Source of the DNA: CBDDLD01 sp965230605
Lineage (GTDB): Bacteria > Bacteroidota > Bacteroidia > Flavobacteriales > Flavobacteriaceae
Length of the DNA: 64,000 nucleotides
Direction of reading: 5' to 3'
Assembly: GCA_965230605.1 (NCBI GenBank)
Contig: CBDDLD010000004.1
Location: forward strand, 3,210,053 to 3,274,052
The notes below the pieces were generated by a model. The model saw nothing but the letters and a program-made list of their open reading frames with translations. It had not been told where the DNA came from and ran no database searches. Both the position numbers and the translations under genes were made by a program. This document shows, one piece after another, positions 42,891 through 51,011 of this stretch (position 1 is the first letter of the stretch; every line of letters starts with the position of its first letter).

Positions 42891-43038
42891 GCTATTATAG
42901 GTGGGGCAATAAAAATAAAACTGACTAAAATTGTTTTAAAAAAGTAATTTTACTGATGAATTGTATTGTCTGACTATTGGGCTCAAATACATCTGTTTGT
43001 ATATCATTAAAGACTAAATAAATAAAGGATAAACTAAC

Positions 43039-43064
43039 AAAGCCTTACATTTCTGTAAGGCTTT
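43039..43064 (-). terminator. Hairpin downstream of the tRNA
   Basis: AAAGCCTTACA and TGTAAGGCTTT form a perfect 11-bp stem with the loop TTTC on the plus strand, ten bases beyond the tRNA 3' end. It is probably the tRNA terminator. Confidence 0.75.
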
Positions 43065-43074
43065 GTTTAAAAGG

Positions 43075-43148
43075 TGGTCCCACATGGGCTCGAACCATGG
43101 ACCCCCTGATTATGAGTCAGGTGCTCTAACCAACTGAGCTATAGGACC
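43075..43148 (-). tRNA. tRNA with anticodon CAT (Ile2 or elongator Met)
   Basis: A full 74-base cloverleaf is seen on the minus strand: acceptor GGTCCTA with TGGGACC, D-arm GCTC/GAGC, anticodon stem CCTGA/TCAGG with loop CTCATAA (anticodon CAT), and T-arm CATGG/CCATG with TTCGAGC. Discriminator is A; CCA is not fully encoded. The pairs C4-G69 and C5-G68 with loop CTCATAA fit the elements read by TilS (lysidine) in tRNA-Ile2, whereas elongator tRNA-Met of E. coli lacks them. It is therefore slightly more likely tRNA-Ile for AUA codons; an initiator is excluded by the lack of three G-C pairs in the anticodon stem. Confidence 0.9.
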
Positions 43149-43193
43149 AAATTGGCTGCAATATTACTACATATTTTAAAACCGCACAAGCAT

Positions 43194-43598
43194 TTACGGC
43201 TTAATATCTTGGCAAAGCTCTATTAATACGCCATTAGTTGATTTTGGATGTAAAAACGCTACAAGCTTATTATCTGCCCCTTCTTTAGGCACTTCATTAA
43301 TGATGCGAAACCCTTCCCCTTCAAGGCGTTTTAGCTCACTTTCAATATCATCAACATCAAAAGCAATATGGTGAATACCTTCCCCTCGTTTTTCAATGAA
43401 TTTAGCAATTGGGCTCTCTGCGTGTGTAGCCTCTAATAATTCTATCTTGTTTTCACCGACTTTGAAAAATGAGGTTTTTACGCCTTCACTTTCGACATCT
43501 TCTATTTTATAATGTGATTCTCCAAATAGTTTAGCAAACACTTCATTAGATGTATCAATGTCTTTAACTGCTATGCCTATGTGTTCAATCTTATTCAT
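43194..43598 (-). CDS. mce: Methylmalonyl-CoA epimerase
   Basis: A 134-aa vicinal-oxygen-chelate protein that interconverts (R)- and (S)-methylmalonyl-CoA for propionate and odd-chain metabolism. Visible are the metal-binding HIGIAVKDID at the N-terminus, GEGIHHIAFDVDDIE in the middle and the closing GVLIELCQ with the last glutamate ligand. It is divergent from rbfA across an 83-base gap. Confidence 0.92.
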   Translation of the reverse strand: MNKIEHIGIAVKDIDTSNEVFAKLFGESHYKIEDVESEGVKTSFFKVGENKIELLEATHAESPIAKFIEKRGEGIHHIAFDVDDIESELKRLEGEGFRIINEVPKEGADNKLVAFLHPKSTNGVLIELCQDIKP

Positions 43599-43669
43599 TC
43601 TATTTTATATTTAGTAATTTAAGGTACAAAAATTGTGGTCCAAAAGTAAAATAATCTTTCATTATCCTA

Positions 43670-43677
43670 TACTTTTG
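43670..43677 (+). promoter_or_regulatory. Possible -7 element for rbfA
   Basis: TACTTTTG fits TAnnTTTG and ends four bases before the rbfA ATG. If used, the message is leaderless or nearly so. No TTG at the expected -33 was found. Confidence 0.45.
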
Positions 43678-43681
43678 CATT

Positions 43682-44074
43682 ATGGAAAGTAACAGACAGA
43701 AAAAAATAGCCGGTATTCTACAAAAAGATTTAGTAGATGTATTGCAAAATGCAGCTACCTCTGGTGGTCTTAGGGGTGTAATCATATCAGTAACTAAAGT
43801 ATCTGTCACAGTAGATTTATCTATTGCTAAAGTTTATCTCAGTATTTTTCCAACGGAAAAATCCTCTGAACTTTTAGAAGGCATTAAGTCTAATACTACT
43901 TCAATTAGACATGAATTGGCGCAACGTACACGCCATCAATTGCGCCGTATGCCGCAATTGGATTTTTTTATAGATGACTCTTTAGAATATATCGATAATA
44001 TTGAGCGTTCTTTGAAGGGTAAAGACAACCCATTAGATAATCCTGATTTATTGGATAAACGAAAGAAGTCCTAG
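43682..44074 (+). CDS. rbfA: Ribosome-binding factor A
   Basis: A 130-aa KH-fold protein that helps mature the 30S subunit (17S to 16S rRNA end). The family pattern is seen in QKKIAGILQKDLVDVLQ, the segment VTKVSVTVDLSIAKVYLS, IRHELAQRTRHQLRRMPQLDFFIDDSLEYIDNI. It runs into the permease gene with a one-base gap. Confidence 0.93.
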   Translation: MESNRQKKIAGILQKDLVDVLQNAATSGGLRGVIISVTKVSVTVDLSIAKVYLSIFPTEKSSELLEGIKSNTTSIRHELAQRTRHQLRRMPQLDFFIDDSLEYIDNIERSLKGKDNPLDNPDLLDKRKKS

Positions 44075-44075
44075 A

Positions 44076-45281
44076 TTGAATGTTTCCACTTATATAGCTA
44101 GACGTTATCTATTTGCCAAGAGCAATAATAATGCTATAAATATAATGTCGCTCATTGCAGCCTCAGGCGTTATTATAGCATCCGCAGCTTTATATATTGT
44201 ACTCTCTGTGTTTGCGGGTTTAAAAGATTACAGTTTACAGTTTTCTTCTTTTGTAGACCCAGACCTAAAACTGATCCCTATTGAAGGCAAGTCTTTTGTT
44301 TTTTCTGAAGTGGACCGATCTCAGCTTTTGAATATTGAAGGCGTTGCAGGTTATTCAGGCATCGTTGAAGAACGTGTTGTCATTAAATCTGAGAATAAGA
44401 ACTTGCTCGCTACACTAAAAGGTGTTGACACCAATTATGTTGGTGTGACTAAAGTGGACGAAATGATTACTAGAGGTAATTGGGTAATGCCCAAGAGCAA
44501 TCAGGTGGTCTCCGGTTGGGGTATCTCTAATAATCTATCATTTGGTGTTTTTGATTTTATGAAGCCCCTCACGCTATATGTTCCAAAGCCAGGCAAGGGC
44601 CAAATTTCTTCATTAAATAGTGCTTATAGCTCCACCGTTGTAACTAATGTGGGACTCTTTAATATCAATGAAGAATTGAATAATGAATATCTTTTTTCTG
44701 ATATTACTATGGCTAGAGAATTACTAGGCTACAAAAGCAATCAGGTGAGCGCCTTAGAGCTTAAATTAAATAAGGGGACTAATGAGGATGCAATAAGAAC
44801 AGCTATTGAGCAACAATTTGAAGGACGCTTTGTTATAAAAAACAGAGCACAATTAAATGACGCTTTATTTAAAATGCTCAATACAGAAAACCTTGCTGTT
44901 TATCTTATTTTCACTCTGGTTATTATTATTGCTCTTTTTAATGTCATTGGTGCTATCATCATGATGATATTAGATAAAAAGCAGTCATTGAACACCTTAT
45001 ATAATTTAGGTTTAGAGCCAAAATCCATACGATCTATTTTCTTTACTCAAGGCAGTTTTATGACCATATTAAGTGGTGTAATTGGTGTTCTTTTAGGTGT
45101 AATCATCGTTTACATTCAAAAGCAGTTTGGTCTTGCTATGCTTACACCTTCATTACCATACCCGGTGGTAATGACATTTGCTAATATTCTTATCGTATTA
45201 GCAACAATCGTTCTGTTAGGTGTTATTGCTTCTAAAATTGCCTCTCAACGAATTACAAAAAGACTTATAAAAACGGTTTAG
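44076..45281 (+). CDS. FtsX-like ABC permease, LolC/LolE-type
   Basis: A 401-aa inner-membrane permease with the MacB/FtsX layout: one N-terminal helix (IMSLIAASGVIIASAALYIVL), a periplasmic domain, and three C-terminal helices (NLAVYLIFTLVIIIALFNVIGAII and two more). The N-terminal YIARRYLFAKSNNNAINIMSLI is typical for the lipoprotein-releasing permeases LolC/LolE. It probably hands lipoproteins to the periplasmic chaperone; no ATPase lies adjacent. The start is TTG 44076, because an in-frame ATG only occurs after the first membrane residues. Confidence 0.82.
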   Translation: MNVSTYIARRYLFAKSNNNAINIMSLIAASGVIIASAALYIVLSVFAGLKDYSLQFSSFVDPDLKLIPIEGKSFVFSEVDRSQLLNIEGVAGYSGIVEERVVIKSENKNLLATLKGVDTNYVGVTKVDEMITRGNWVMPKSNQVVSGWGISNNLSFGVFDFMKPLTLYVPKPGKGQISSLNSAYSSTVVTNVGLFNINEELNNEYLFSDITMARELLGYKSNQVSALELKLNKGTNEDAIRTAIEQQFEGRFVIKNRAQLNDALFKMLNTENLAVYLIFTLVIIIALFNVIGAIIMMILDKKQSLNTLYNLGLEPKSIRSIFFTQGSFMTILSGVIGVLLGVIIVYIQKQFGLAMLTPSLPYPVVMTFANILIVLATIVLLGVIASKIASQRITKRLIKTV

Positions 45282-46270
45282 CAGAATTGGTGGTCTGCGA
45301 ATTTTTCGAGAACCTCATCAAACGTAGCAAATACATCTTTTGACTCATCGCTAGTTACCATTCGCATTCGGTATTCCTTAAAATTTGGTATGCCTTTGAA
45401 GTAATTGGTATAGTGTCTTCGTGTTTCAAAAACTCCAAGTTTTTCGCCCTTCCAATCAATAGACATTTGAAGGTGTCGTCTTGCTGCTTCTACACGCTCT
45501 GTCATTGAAATAGGAGCCAGATGCTCACCTGTTTTAAAATAGTGTTTCACCTGTTTAAAAAACCATGGATTCCCAATGGTAGCTCTTCCAATCATCGCGC
45601 CATCTAATCCATAATTATCTCTCATTTCAACAGCCCGTTCAGGTGTGTTCACATCACCATTACCAAAAACCGGAATGTGCATTCTTGGGTTGTTCTTTAC
45701 AGCAGCAATAGGTTTCCAATCGGCATCACCTTTATACATCTGTGCTCTGGTTCTACCATGAATTGCAATGGCTTTACACCCAACATCTTGTAAGCGTTCA
45801 GCAACCTCAACAATCTTAATAGAATTATGATCCCAGCCTAAGCGCGTTTTTACAGTAACCGGTAAATGTGTGCGTTTTACCATCTCCGCAGTAAGCTTCT
45901 CCATGAGACAGATGTCTTTAAGAATTCCTGCACCAGCACCTTTACTAACTACTTTTTTTACCGGACATCCAAAATTGATATCTATAATATCTGGATTAGA
46001 TTTCTCTACGATATCTATGGTTTGTAGCATGCTGTCCATATTGGCACCAAAGATCTGTATCCCAACAGGGCGTTCTTTTTCATAGATATCTAACTTCATA
46101 ACACTTTTGGCTGCATTACGAATTAACCCCTCACTAGACACAAATTCTGTATATACCACGTCAGCACCTTGTTCTTTGCATAATGCTCTGAACGGGGGGT
46201 CGCTAACATCTTCCATTGGTGCTAATAGCAATGGAAAATCGGGTAGTTCTATTTGGCCTATTTTTACCAT
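45278..46270 (-). CDS. dusB: tRNA-dihydrouridine synthase (DusB-like)
   Basis: FMN enzyme that reduces uridines in the tRNA D-loop. The 330-aa TIM barrel has PLLLAPMEDVSDPPFR, the catalytic cysteine in IDINFGCPVKKVVSKGAGAG, HGRTRAQMYKGDADW and GNGDVNTPE. The C-terminal helical domain with RRHYTNYFKGIPNFKEYRMRM is normal. It converges on the permease gene with a four-base overlap. Confidence 0.92.
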   Translation of the reverse strand: MVKIGQIELPDFPLLLAPMEDVSDPPFRALCKEQGADVVYTEFVSSEGLIRNAAKSVMKLDIYEKERPVGIQIFGANMDSMLQTIDIVEKSNPDIIDINFGCPVKKVVSKGAGAGILKDICLMEKLTAEMVKRTHLPVTVKTRLGWDHNSIKIVEVAERLQDVGCKAIAIHGRTRAQMYKGDADWKPIAAVKNNPRMHIPVFGNGDVNTPERAVEMRDNYGLDGAMIGRATIGNPWFFKQVKHYFKTGEHLAPISMTERVEAARRHLQMSIDWKGEKLGVFETRRHYTNYFKGIPNFKEYRMRMVTSDESKDVFATFDEVLEKFADHQFC

Positions 46271-46328
46271 GCGGCAAATTTAGGGCTTTCATGAGAAACA
46301 AAAAAAGCTTTGCCAAGGATCTGATTCC

Positions 46329-47186
46329 TTAAAATACCCGAACAATATTAAACCCAAAAAGAATATCGCCTTCAGCGCTATTTATAAACCCTGGTTCGTT
46401 TGTAGACTGTGCATTAGTAAATAGCAGTTGAAAGACATGGCCACCGGTTTCTATATCTACACCAAAAGCATAGGCATTATCAAATGGAGAATTGTCTTGC
46501 CGACTGGCATTATAGATATACTCTGCATTAAAACTTATGCGTTTACTCAGCTTATATCGTCCCCCAAAGCCTAAAGCAAAATAATGGTGTCTTGCTTCCG
46601 GTAGAATATTTAGGTTTTGTAAATTTTCCCTTAAATACGTTGGAGCTAACTCAAAAGAAAACTTCTCTGAAAATCGTCTAGAAATCAATAACTGAGTGGC
46701 ATAGCTGTAACGATCACTTGATTTTAACCCGGGGAAAATAGTTTCGTCTACTAATGTATTAATGTTAACTGTTCCGTACCCAACAAGATTTACGGGGAAT
46801 CGTTCTGATTGTCTCATCAGTCTCACTTTAGCAGACCCCGCAAATGTTCGGTTATACGATTCTCTACTTATGCTGAATTGAACACCATCCCAAAAACTAT
46901 ATAATAATTGAATCTTAGTATTAGCTTCATCTAGTCCTAAAAATGTTTCAAAACCTTCTTTGAGGGCTCCAAATCTATGAGATACAATAAGGTAGAAATC
47001 TCCTTTTTCAGCCATTTTTGTTGACTGTAAGTTTCCAATTTTCATAGCTTTGAATGCCGGTAGTTCATACGATGTGTCTTCTGAATCGTCATCTAATTCA
47101 TCCAGCAGGTCATCCTGAGCATAAAGTCCAGAGAACAAAAGCAAAAAGCAATACGCTAGCTTTAATTTTAAATTATGCGTTGTCAT
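46329..47186 (-). CDS. DUF5777-type outer-membrane beta-barrel protein
   Basis: A 285-aa product; start ATG 47186 (MTTHNLKLKLAYCFLLLFSG, signal peptide ending at a YAQ site), with an alternative ATG four codons earlier. The mature protein begins with an acidic segment (DLLDELDDDSEDTSYELP), then KIGNLQSTKMAEKGDFYLIVSHRFG and alternating beta strands ending with an aromatic residue (FNIVRVF), as in outer-membrane barrels. It matches the pattern I know as DUF5777. Function unknown. It is the last gene of the envelope operon 46329-48434. Confidence 0.78.
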   Translation of the reverse strand: MTTHNLKLKLAYCFLLLFSGLYAQDDLLDELDDDSEDTSYELPAFKAMKIGNLQSTKMAEKGDFYLIVSHRFGALKEGFETFLGLDEANTKIQLLYSFWDGVQFSISRESYNRTFAGSAKVRLMRQSERFPVNLVGYGTVNINTLVDETIFPGLKSSDRYSYATQLLISRRFSEKFSFELAPTYLRENLQNLNILPEARHHYFALGFGGRYKLSKRISFNAEYIYNASRQDNSPFDNAYAFGVDIETGGHVFQLLFTNAQSTNEPGFINSAEGDILFGFNIVRVF

Positions 47187-47575
47187 TTTATAATACATTG
47201 ATCTAGTTTTACTTCTTCTAATAAATCATCATAGCCAATGATGCGTCCTTTAATAGACACACTATCGCCTAGTTTTAATTCTCTAACAATTGAAGAATCT
47301 TTTAATTGACAGAAAATAGTACTGGATAACATAAACCCTTTGTCATCAAGATTAGTGACCCGTCCAAATATGGACACCACTTTGTCCTGCCATACTTGAG
47401 TATCTTTATTTACTTCTTTTAAGAGTTCCGTGGCGCTCCCTACATATTCAGCCTTCTTTTCTTCAATAGATTTTGCAGGACGCATCACATATTGATACCC
47501 TAGAGTGGCTAACAAAATAACTACCACTAGGGCCCCTAAACCGTATTTACTTTTTTTGGACCAACTCATACTCAA
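47183..47575 (-). CDS. OB-fold (tRNA_anti-like) membrane-anchored protein
   Basis: A 130-aa protein with one N-terminal transmembrane segment (YGLGALVVVILLATLGYQYVM). A small OB-fold domain with the pattern VVSIFGRVTNLDD, FMLSSTIFCQL, LKLGDSVSIKGRIIGYDD and LDQCIIK follows. Such proteins are annotated as OB-fold putative lipoprotein or tRNA_anti-like. It overlaps the YceI gene by 29 bases and the barrel gene by 4 bases. Confidence 0.68.
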   Translation of the reverse strand: MSMSWSKKSKYGLGALVVVILLATLGYQYVMRPAKSIEEKKAEYVGSATELLKEVNKDTQVWQDKVVSIFGRVTNLDDKGFMLSSTIFCQLKDSSIVRELKLGDSVSIKGRIIGYDDLLEEVKLDQCIIK

Positions 47576-48089
47576 AATTTATAATAATGTCTTCGGCAAT
47601 TTTCTTTCGAACTATTCCCGGTATTTTTATATCAAAGTCCTGTGGCTTAACTTTAAAAGCTCCTTTTATTTTAAGCTTTTCGCCTTCCTTTAGAAATGTG
47701 GCAAGTGTTTCAACTTTTTTGCCTTTTCCTCTTACATTTAAGGTCCCGGAGATTATATATTGCTTAGAACCTTCCATGGTCTCATATACCAATCCAGGCA
47801 CTTTACCTCTAAATGTTGCTTTAGGGAAGGTGTTTGAGTCCATATAATTTTCGTTAAAATGCTCCTGCATCAATGCTACCCTAAAGTCAAATGCCTTAAC
47901 AAACAATAGTGCTGCAATGTCTCCGGTTTCTGTATTGAAAACCACAGAAGTACTTTTATTCTTAGCCTCTACAGGCTCAAAAGCTTCGACAGAACCTTTA
48001 AATTCTGTAATCCCTGTTTTAGTGTATAGCTTTTGTGAAAAGCCATATGCACTAAAGCATAAAACTGTAATAATGATATACTTTTTCAT
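47547..48089 (-). CDS. YceI-family protein (envelope operon)
   Basis: A 180-aa exported protein with a signal peptide (KYIIITVLCFSAYGFSQ) and a lipocalin-like YceI domain (GDIAALLFVKAFDFRVALMQEHFNENYM, then SGTLNVRGKGKKVETLATF). It is the second YceI protein in this window, and clearly different in sequence from the one in the PKS operon. It is encoded three bases after the cytochrome-like gene. Confidence 0.82.
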   Translation of the reverse strand: MKKYIIITVLCFSAYGFSQKLYTKTGITEFKGSVEAFEPVEAKNKSTSVVFNTETGDIAALLFVKAFDFRVALMQEHFNENYMDSNTFPKATFRGKVPGLVYETMEGSKQYIISGTLNVRGKGKKVETLATFLKEGEKLKIKGAFKVKPQDFDIKIPGIVRKKIAEDIIINFEYELVQKK

Positions 48090-48092
48090 AAT

Positions 48093-48434
48093 CTAATTTT
48101 CTAAGAATCCTTGTGCGGCCCATTGCTCTATAGTAGCAATAAGAATCGGGGGCATTTGACCTCCTACCGGCATCGGATTAGTTGCGTTATTAATTCGTGA
48201 TAAAACATTGCCATTTTCAGTGGCATCTCGCATGCCTAGATATGTAGTTAGGTTTAATCCGGCATCCAATGATGATGGGTTATGGCAACTTGTAGTGCAG
48301 TTATTAGTTACAATGGACCTTACTTGCCCTTCATAAGTAACTGTTTCGTTAACGACCGCTTCTTCTATAACGGCTGTGGTGCAACTTGTAAAAGCGATAA
48401 CAAGGAAACACCAAAAGAGTCTATACAATTTCAT
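48093..48434 (-). CDS. Small cytochrome c-like lipoprotein with CxxxCH motif
   Basis: A 113-aa lipoprotein (LVIAFTSC lipobox). The mature part resembles a monoheme cytochrome domain: VRSIVTNNCTTSCHNPSS near the start, a central turn and a possible axial methionine in GGQMPP. The heme motif reads C-T-T-S-C-H, with three residues between the cysteines instead of the standard two. First gene of the operon with YceI, OB-fold and DUF5777 genes. It may be an electron-transfer partner or a surface-anchored redox protein. Confidence 0.72.
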   Translation of the reverse strand: MKLYRLFWCFLVIAFTSCTTAVIEEAVVNETVTYEGQVRSIVTNNCTTSCHNPSSLDAGLNLTTYLGMRDATENGNVLSRINNATNPMPVGGQMPPILIATIEQWAAQGFLEN

Positions 48435-48577
48435 ATCCTCAAAATTTCAATATCAGAGTAATACTCGTGATATTATTGGTTGACGATACAAACTAAATGC
48501 ACCCCTTGAACATCAGCAATTAAAACTGGTTAAGGAGGAAAAAAGAGATTTAAAAAGGAATTTTTTTGTTAATTTTT

Positions 48578-49831
48578 CTAGAATTGAACCTTGGTATTTA
48601 TCGTGTCTTTACCACGTTTTACAGTAATAGCAGCTTCATCACCCTTATCATAAACTGAAAGCGCTCTCATATAGCTCATCATGTTGGTAACGGAGCTATC
48701 TCCAAGTTTAATTACAATGTCTCCCTTTTGTAGTCCGGCATTGTGAGCAGGCGTATCTTCACGAGTACCATCTATACGCATGCCTTCGCCACTAAACAAA
48801 TAATCAGGCACAACACCAAGCCCAACTTTAAATCGAGGCACTTCATCACTTTCATTTTTTGTGGTTCTAAATGCTAATTTGCCATTATCATTAAGGTCTC
48901 TAATTATGCTAAAAATATATTCTGAAATTAAAGCCATCCCGTCATAATTTAACTTCTCGGAGTCATCTCCAGGCTTATGATAATCTTCATGTTGCCCTGT
49001 AAAAAAGTGAAGGACAGGAATATCTATTAAGTAAAAGGAAGTATAATCAGATGGTCCTAGACCACTTTCGTTCTCAATAAGCTTGAATTTATCATTATGC
49101 GATTTTAGTGTTTGTTTAAAAATAGGTGATGTTCCAACACCATAAACTGCAAGTGTACTATCTTTTTTCAAGCGCCCCACCATATCCATGTTGATCATGT
49201 AATTCATAGAAGCCTTATCTACAGTTGGATTTTTTGAAAAGTAATTAGACCCTAAGAGCCCCATCTCTTCCCCAGAAAAGGCAATAAAAAGATAGTTGTT
49301 TTTATCCTTAACATTTGAAGTGTCATTTCTAACAGATAATTTGCTGGCTAGATTTAGCATCACTGCAACACCACTAGCGTTATCATCAGCTCCGTTATGA
49401 ATGGCCGCCTCACCCCCTCTGTATAACGAACCATCTCCACCGAAACCTAAATGATCGTAATGTGCTCCAATTACAATTGTTTGTTGTGCGTTATTATTTA
49501 AATATCCTATAACATTTTTGCCCGTGATTGTACCATCTTCATTGGTTGTGAACTCTACATCTTTATGAGGATCTGTTTGTGGTTTAAATGTAAACGCCTG
49601 TAAAAATCCTTCTGTACCCTTTGCCTCTAAACCTATTTCTTTAAATCTTTTGCTAATATATTCTGCTGCTAATTGCTCGCCTTCAGACCCTGTTTGACGC
49701 CCCTGCAATTTATCGTCTGCTAGGAAAAATACATCCTCTTTTATTTTAGATTCTTCAACTTTAGTATCTTCTTTACAAGAAAAAGCAATCAATAATACAA
49801 TCAGAAACAATCCTTTTTTCATAAACTTCAA
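48578..49831 (-). CDS. M28-family zinc aminopeptidase with PDZ domain, lipoprotein
   Basis: A 417-aa lipoprotein (LIVLLIAFSC). The peptidase domain has the M28 ligands: GAHYDHLGFGG, NGADDNASGVAVML, FIAFSGEEMGLLGS, MINMDMVGRL and HFFTGQHEDYHKPGDD. A C-terminal PDZ domain (about 330-417: VPDYLFSGEGMRIDG, NAGLQKGDIVIKLGDSSV) completes it. An alternative start is the ATG three codons downstream. It is divergent from the TolB-like gene; on this strand TAATTTTG at 49888-49895 is a possible -7 element. Confidence 0.9.
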   Translation of the reverse strand: MKFMKKGLFLIVLLIAFSCKEDTKVEESKIKEDVFFLADDKLQGRQTGSEGEQLAAEYISKRFKEIGLEAKGTEGFLQAFTFKPQTDPHKDVEFTTNEDGTITGKNVIGYLNNNAQQTIVIGAHYDHLGFGGDGSLYRGGEAAIHNGADDNASGVAVMLNLASKLSVRNDTSNVKDKNNYLFIAFSGEEMGLLGSNYFSKNPTVDKASMNYMINMDMVGRLKKDSTLAVYGVGTSPIFKQTLKSHNDKFKLIENESGLGPSDYTSFYLIDIPVLHFFTGQHEDYHKPGDDSEKLNYDGMALISEYIFSIIRDLNDNGKLAFRTTKNESDEVPRFKVGLGVVPDYLFSGEGMRIDGTREDTPAHNAGLQKGDIVIKLGDSSVTNMMSYMRALSVYDKGDEAAITVKRGKDTINTKVQF

Positions 49832-49877
49832 TTTTACAAACCCGCATCAATATTATGATGATTTGTTGGTTATGCCT

Positions 49878-49895
49878 TATTTTTGCGCAAAATTA
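49878..49895. promoter_or_regulatory. Opposed -7 elements of the M28 and TolB-like genes
   Basis: TATTTTTG (49878-49885, plus strand) and, two bases on, the minus-strand TAATTTTG (49895-49888) both fit TAnnTTTG. They point away from each other's gene, so the two transcripts would overlap near their 5' ends. No -33 TTG was found for either. Confidence 0.35.
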
Positions 49896-49904
49896 GGCAA
49901 TATT

Positions 49905-51008
49905 ATGAGTAGATATACTATACTTACTATCCTTTTTGTATTCGCTATGGTTTCATGTAAAAATGAAACAGAATCAAAAACAATATCATCTAAAGAAGAA
50001 GTCGTTATCAAAGACACGTTAATTTACCCTGAAGAGGTCCATTTTAAATCTATTAGACAAATTACCTTTGGAGGAGATAATGCTGAAGCCTATTGGAGTT
50101 TTGACGATAAGCAACTCATATTTCAATCTAATAATAAAGCATGGGGGGTTGGTTGTGATCAAATGTTTTTAATGAACTTTGATGAAACTTTTGAAGATAA
50201 AATGCCTCCAATGGTTAGCACGGGTATGGGAAGAACCACATGCTCTTACTTTTTGCCCGATAACAAGCATATTATCTATGCCTCTACACATTTAGATGAC
50301 AAGGAGTGCCCAGAAACTCCACTTCGTTTAAATGGAAAATATATTTGGCCTATCTATGACAGTTATGATATTTTTGTTGCTGATCTTGAAGGCAATATCG
50401 TTAAGCAACTAACTAATGAAGTTGGGTATGATGCCGAGCCAACAGTGTCTCCTAAAGGTGATAAAATTGTATTTACCTCAACCCGAAGCGGAGATATTGA
50501 ATTATACACTATGAATCTCGATGGTTCAGACGTCAAACAAATTACCAACGAACTAGGTTACGATGGCGGTGCTTTTTTCTCTCCAGATGGTACTAAGATT
50601 ATCTTCCGCTCTTCTCGCCCTAAAACAGAAAAAGAGATAAAAGACTATAAAGATTTATTATCGAAGGGTTTGGTTGAACCAACCGAAATGGAGCTTTACA
50701 TTTGTAATGCAGATGGAAGTGATTTAAGACAACTTACAGATTTGGGTAATGCCAACTGGAGTCCGTTTTTTCACCCTTCTGGTGAGAAAATATTGTTCTC
50801 TTCAAACTTTGAAGCAGAACGTGGCTTTCCATTTAATTTATACATGATAGATATTGATGGGAAAAACCTAAAGCGTATAACACATGGTAAAACTTTTGAT
50901 GCATTTCCGGTGTTTTCAAATGATGGAAAATATTTGGCGTTTTCGTCTAATCGTAACAACGGAGGTGGTAGAGATACCAATTTGTTTATTGCAGAATGGC
51001 AAGACTAA
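49905..51008 (+). CDS. TolB/WD40-like beta-propeller lipoprotein
   Basis: A 367-aa product. The start is ATG 49905 (MSRYTILTILFVFAMVSC, lipobox), because the in-frame ATG at 49863 puts the signal peptide far inside. The propeller repeats are clear: AEPTVSPKGDKIVFTSTRSGDIELYTMNLDGS, then FFSPDGTKIIFRSS and FSNDGKYLAFSSNRN. TolB-like propellers bind partners in the periplasm; in Bacteroidota many act beside peptidases or transporters. The neighbour M28 peptidase is divergent. Function unknown. Confidence 0.85.
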   Translation: MSRYTILTILFVFAMVSCKNETESKTISSKEEVVIKDTLIYPEEVHFKSIRQITFGGDNAEAYWSFDDKQLIFQSNNKAWGVGCDQMFLMNFDETFEDKMPPMVSTGMGRTTCSYFLPDNKHIIYASTHLDDKECPETPLRLNGKYIWPIYDSYDIFVADLEGNIVKQLTNEVGYDAEPTVSPKGDKIVFTSTRSGDIELYTMNLDGSDVKQITNELGYDGGAFFSPDGTKIIFRSSRPKTEKEIKDYKDLLSKGLVEPTEMELYICNADGSDLRQLTDLGNANWSPFFHPSGEKILFSSNFEAERGFPFNLYMIDIDGKNLKRITHGKTFDAFPVFSNDGKYLAFSSNRNNGGGRDTNLFIAEWQD

Positions 51009-51011
51009 TAA

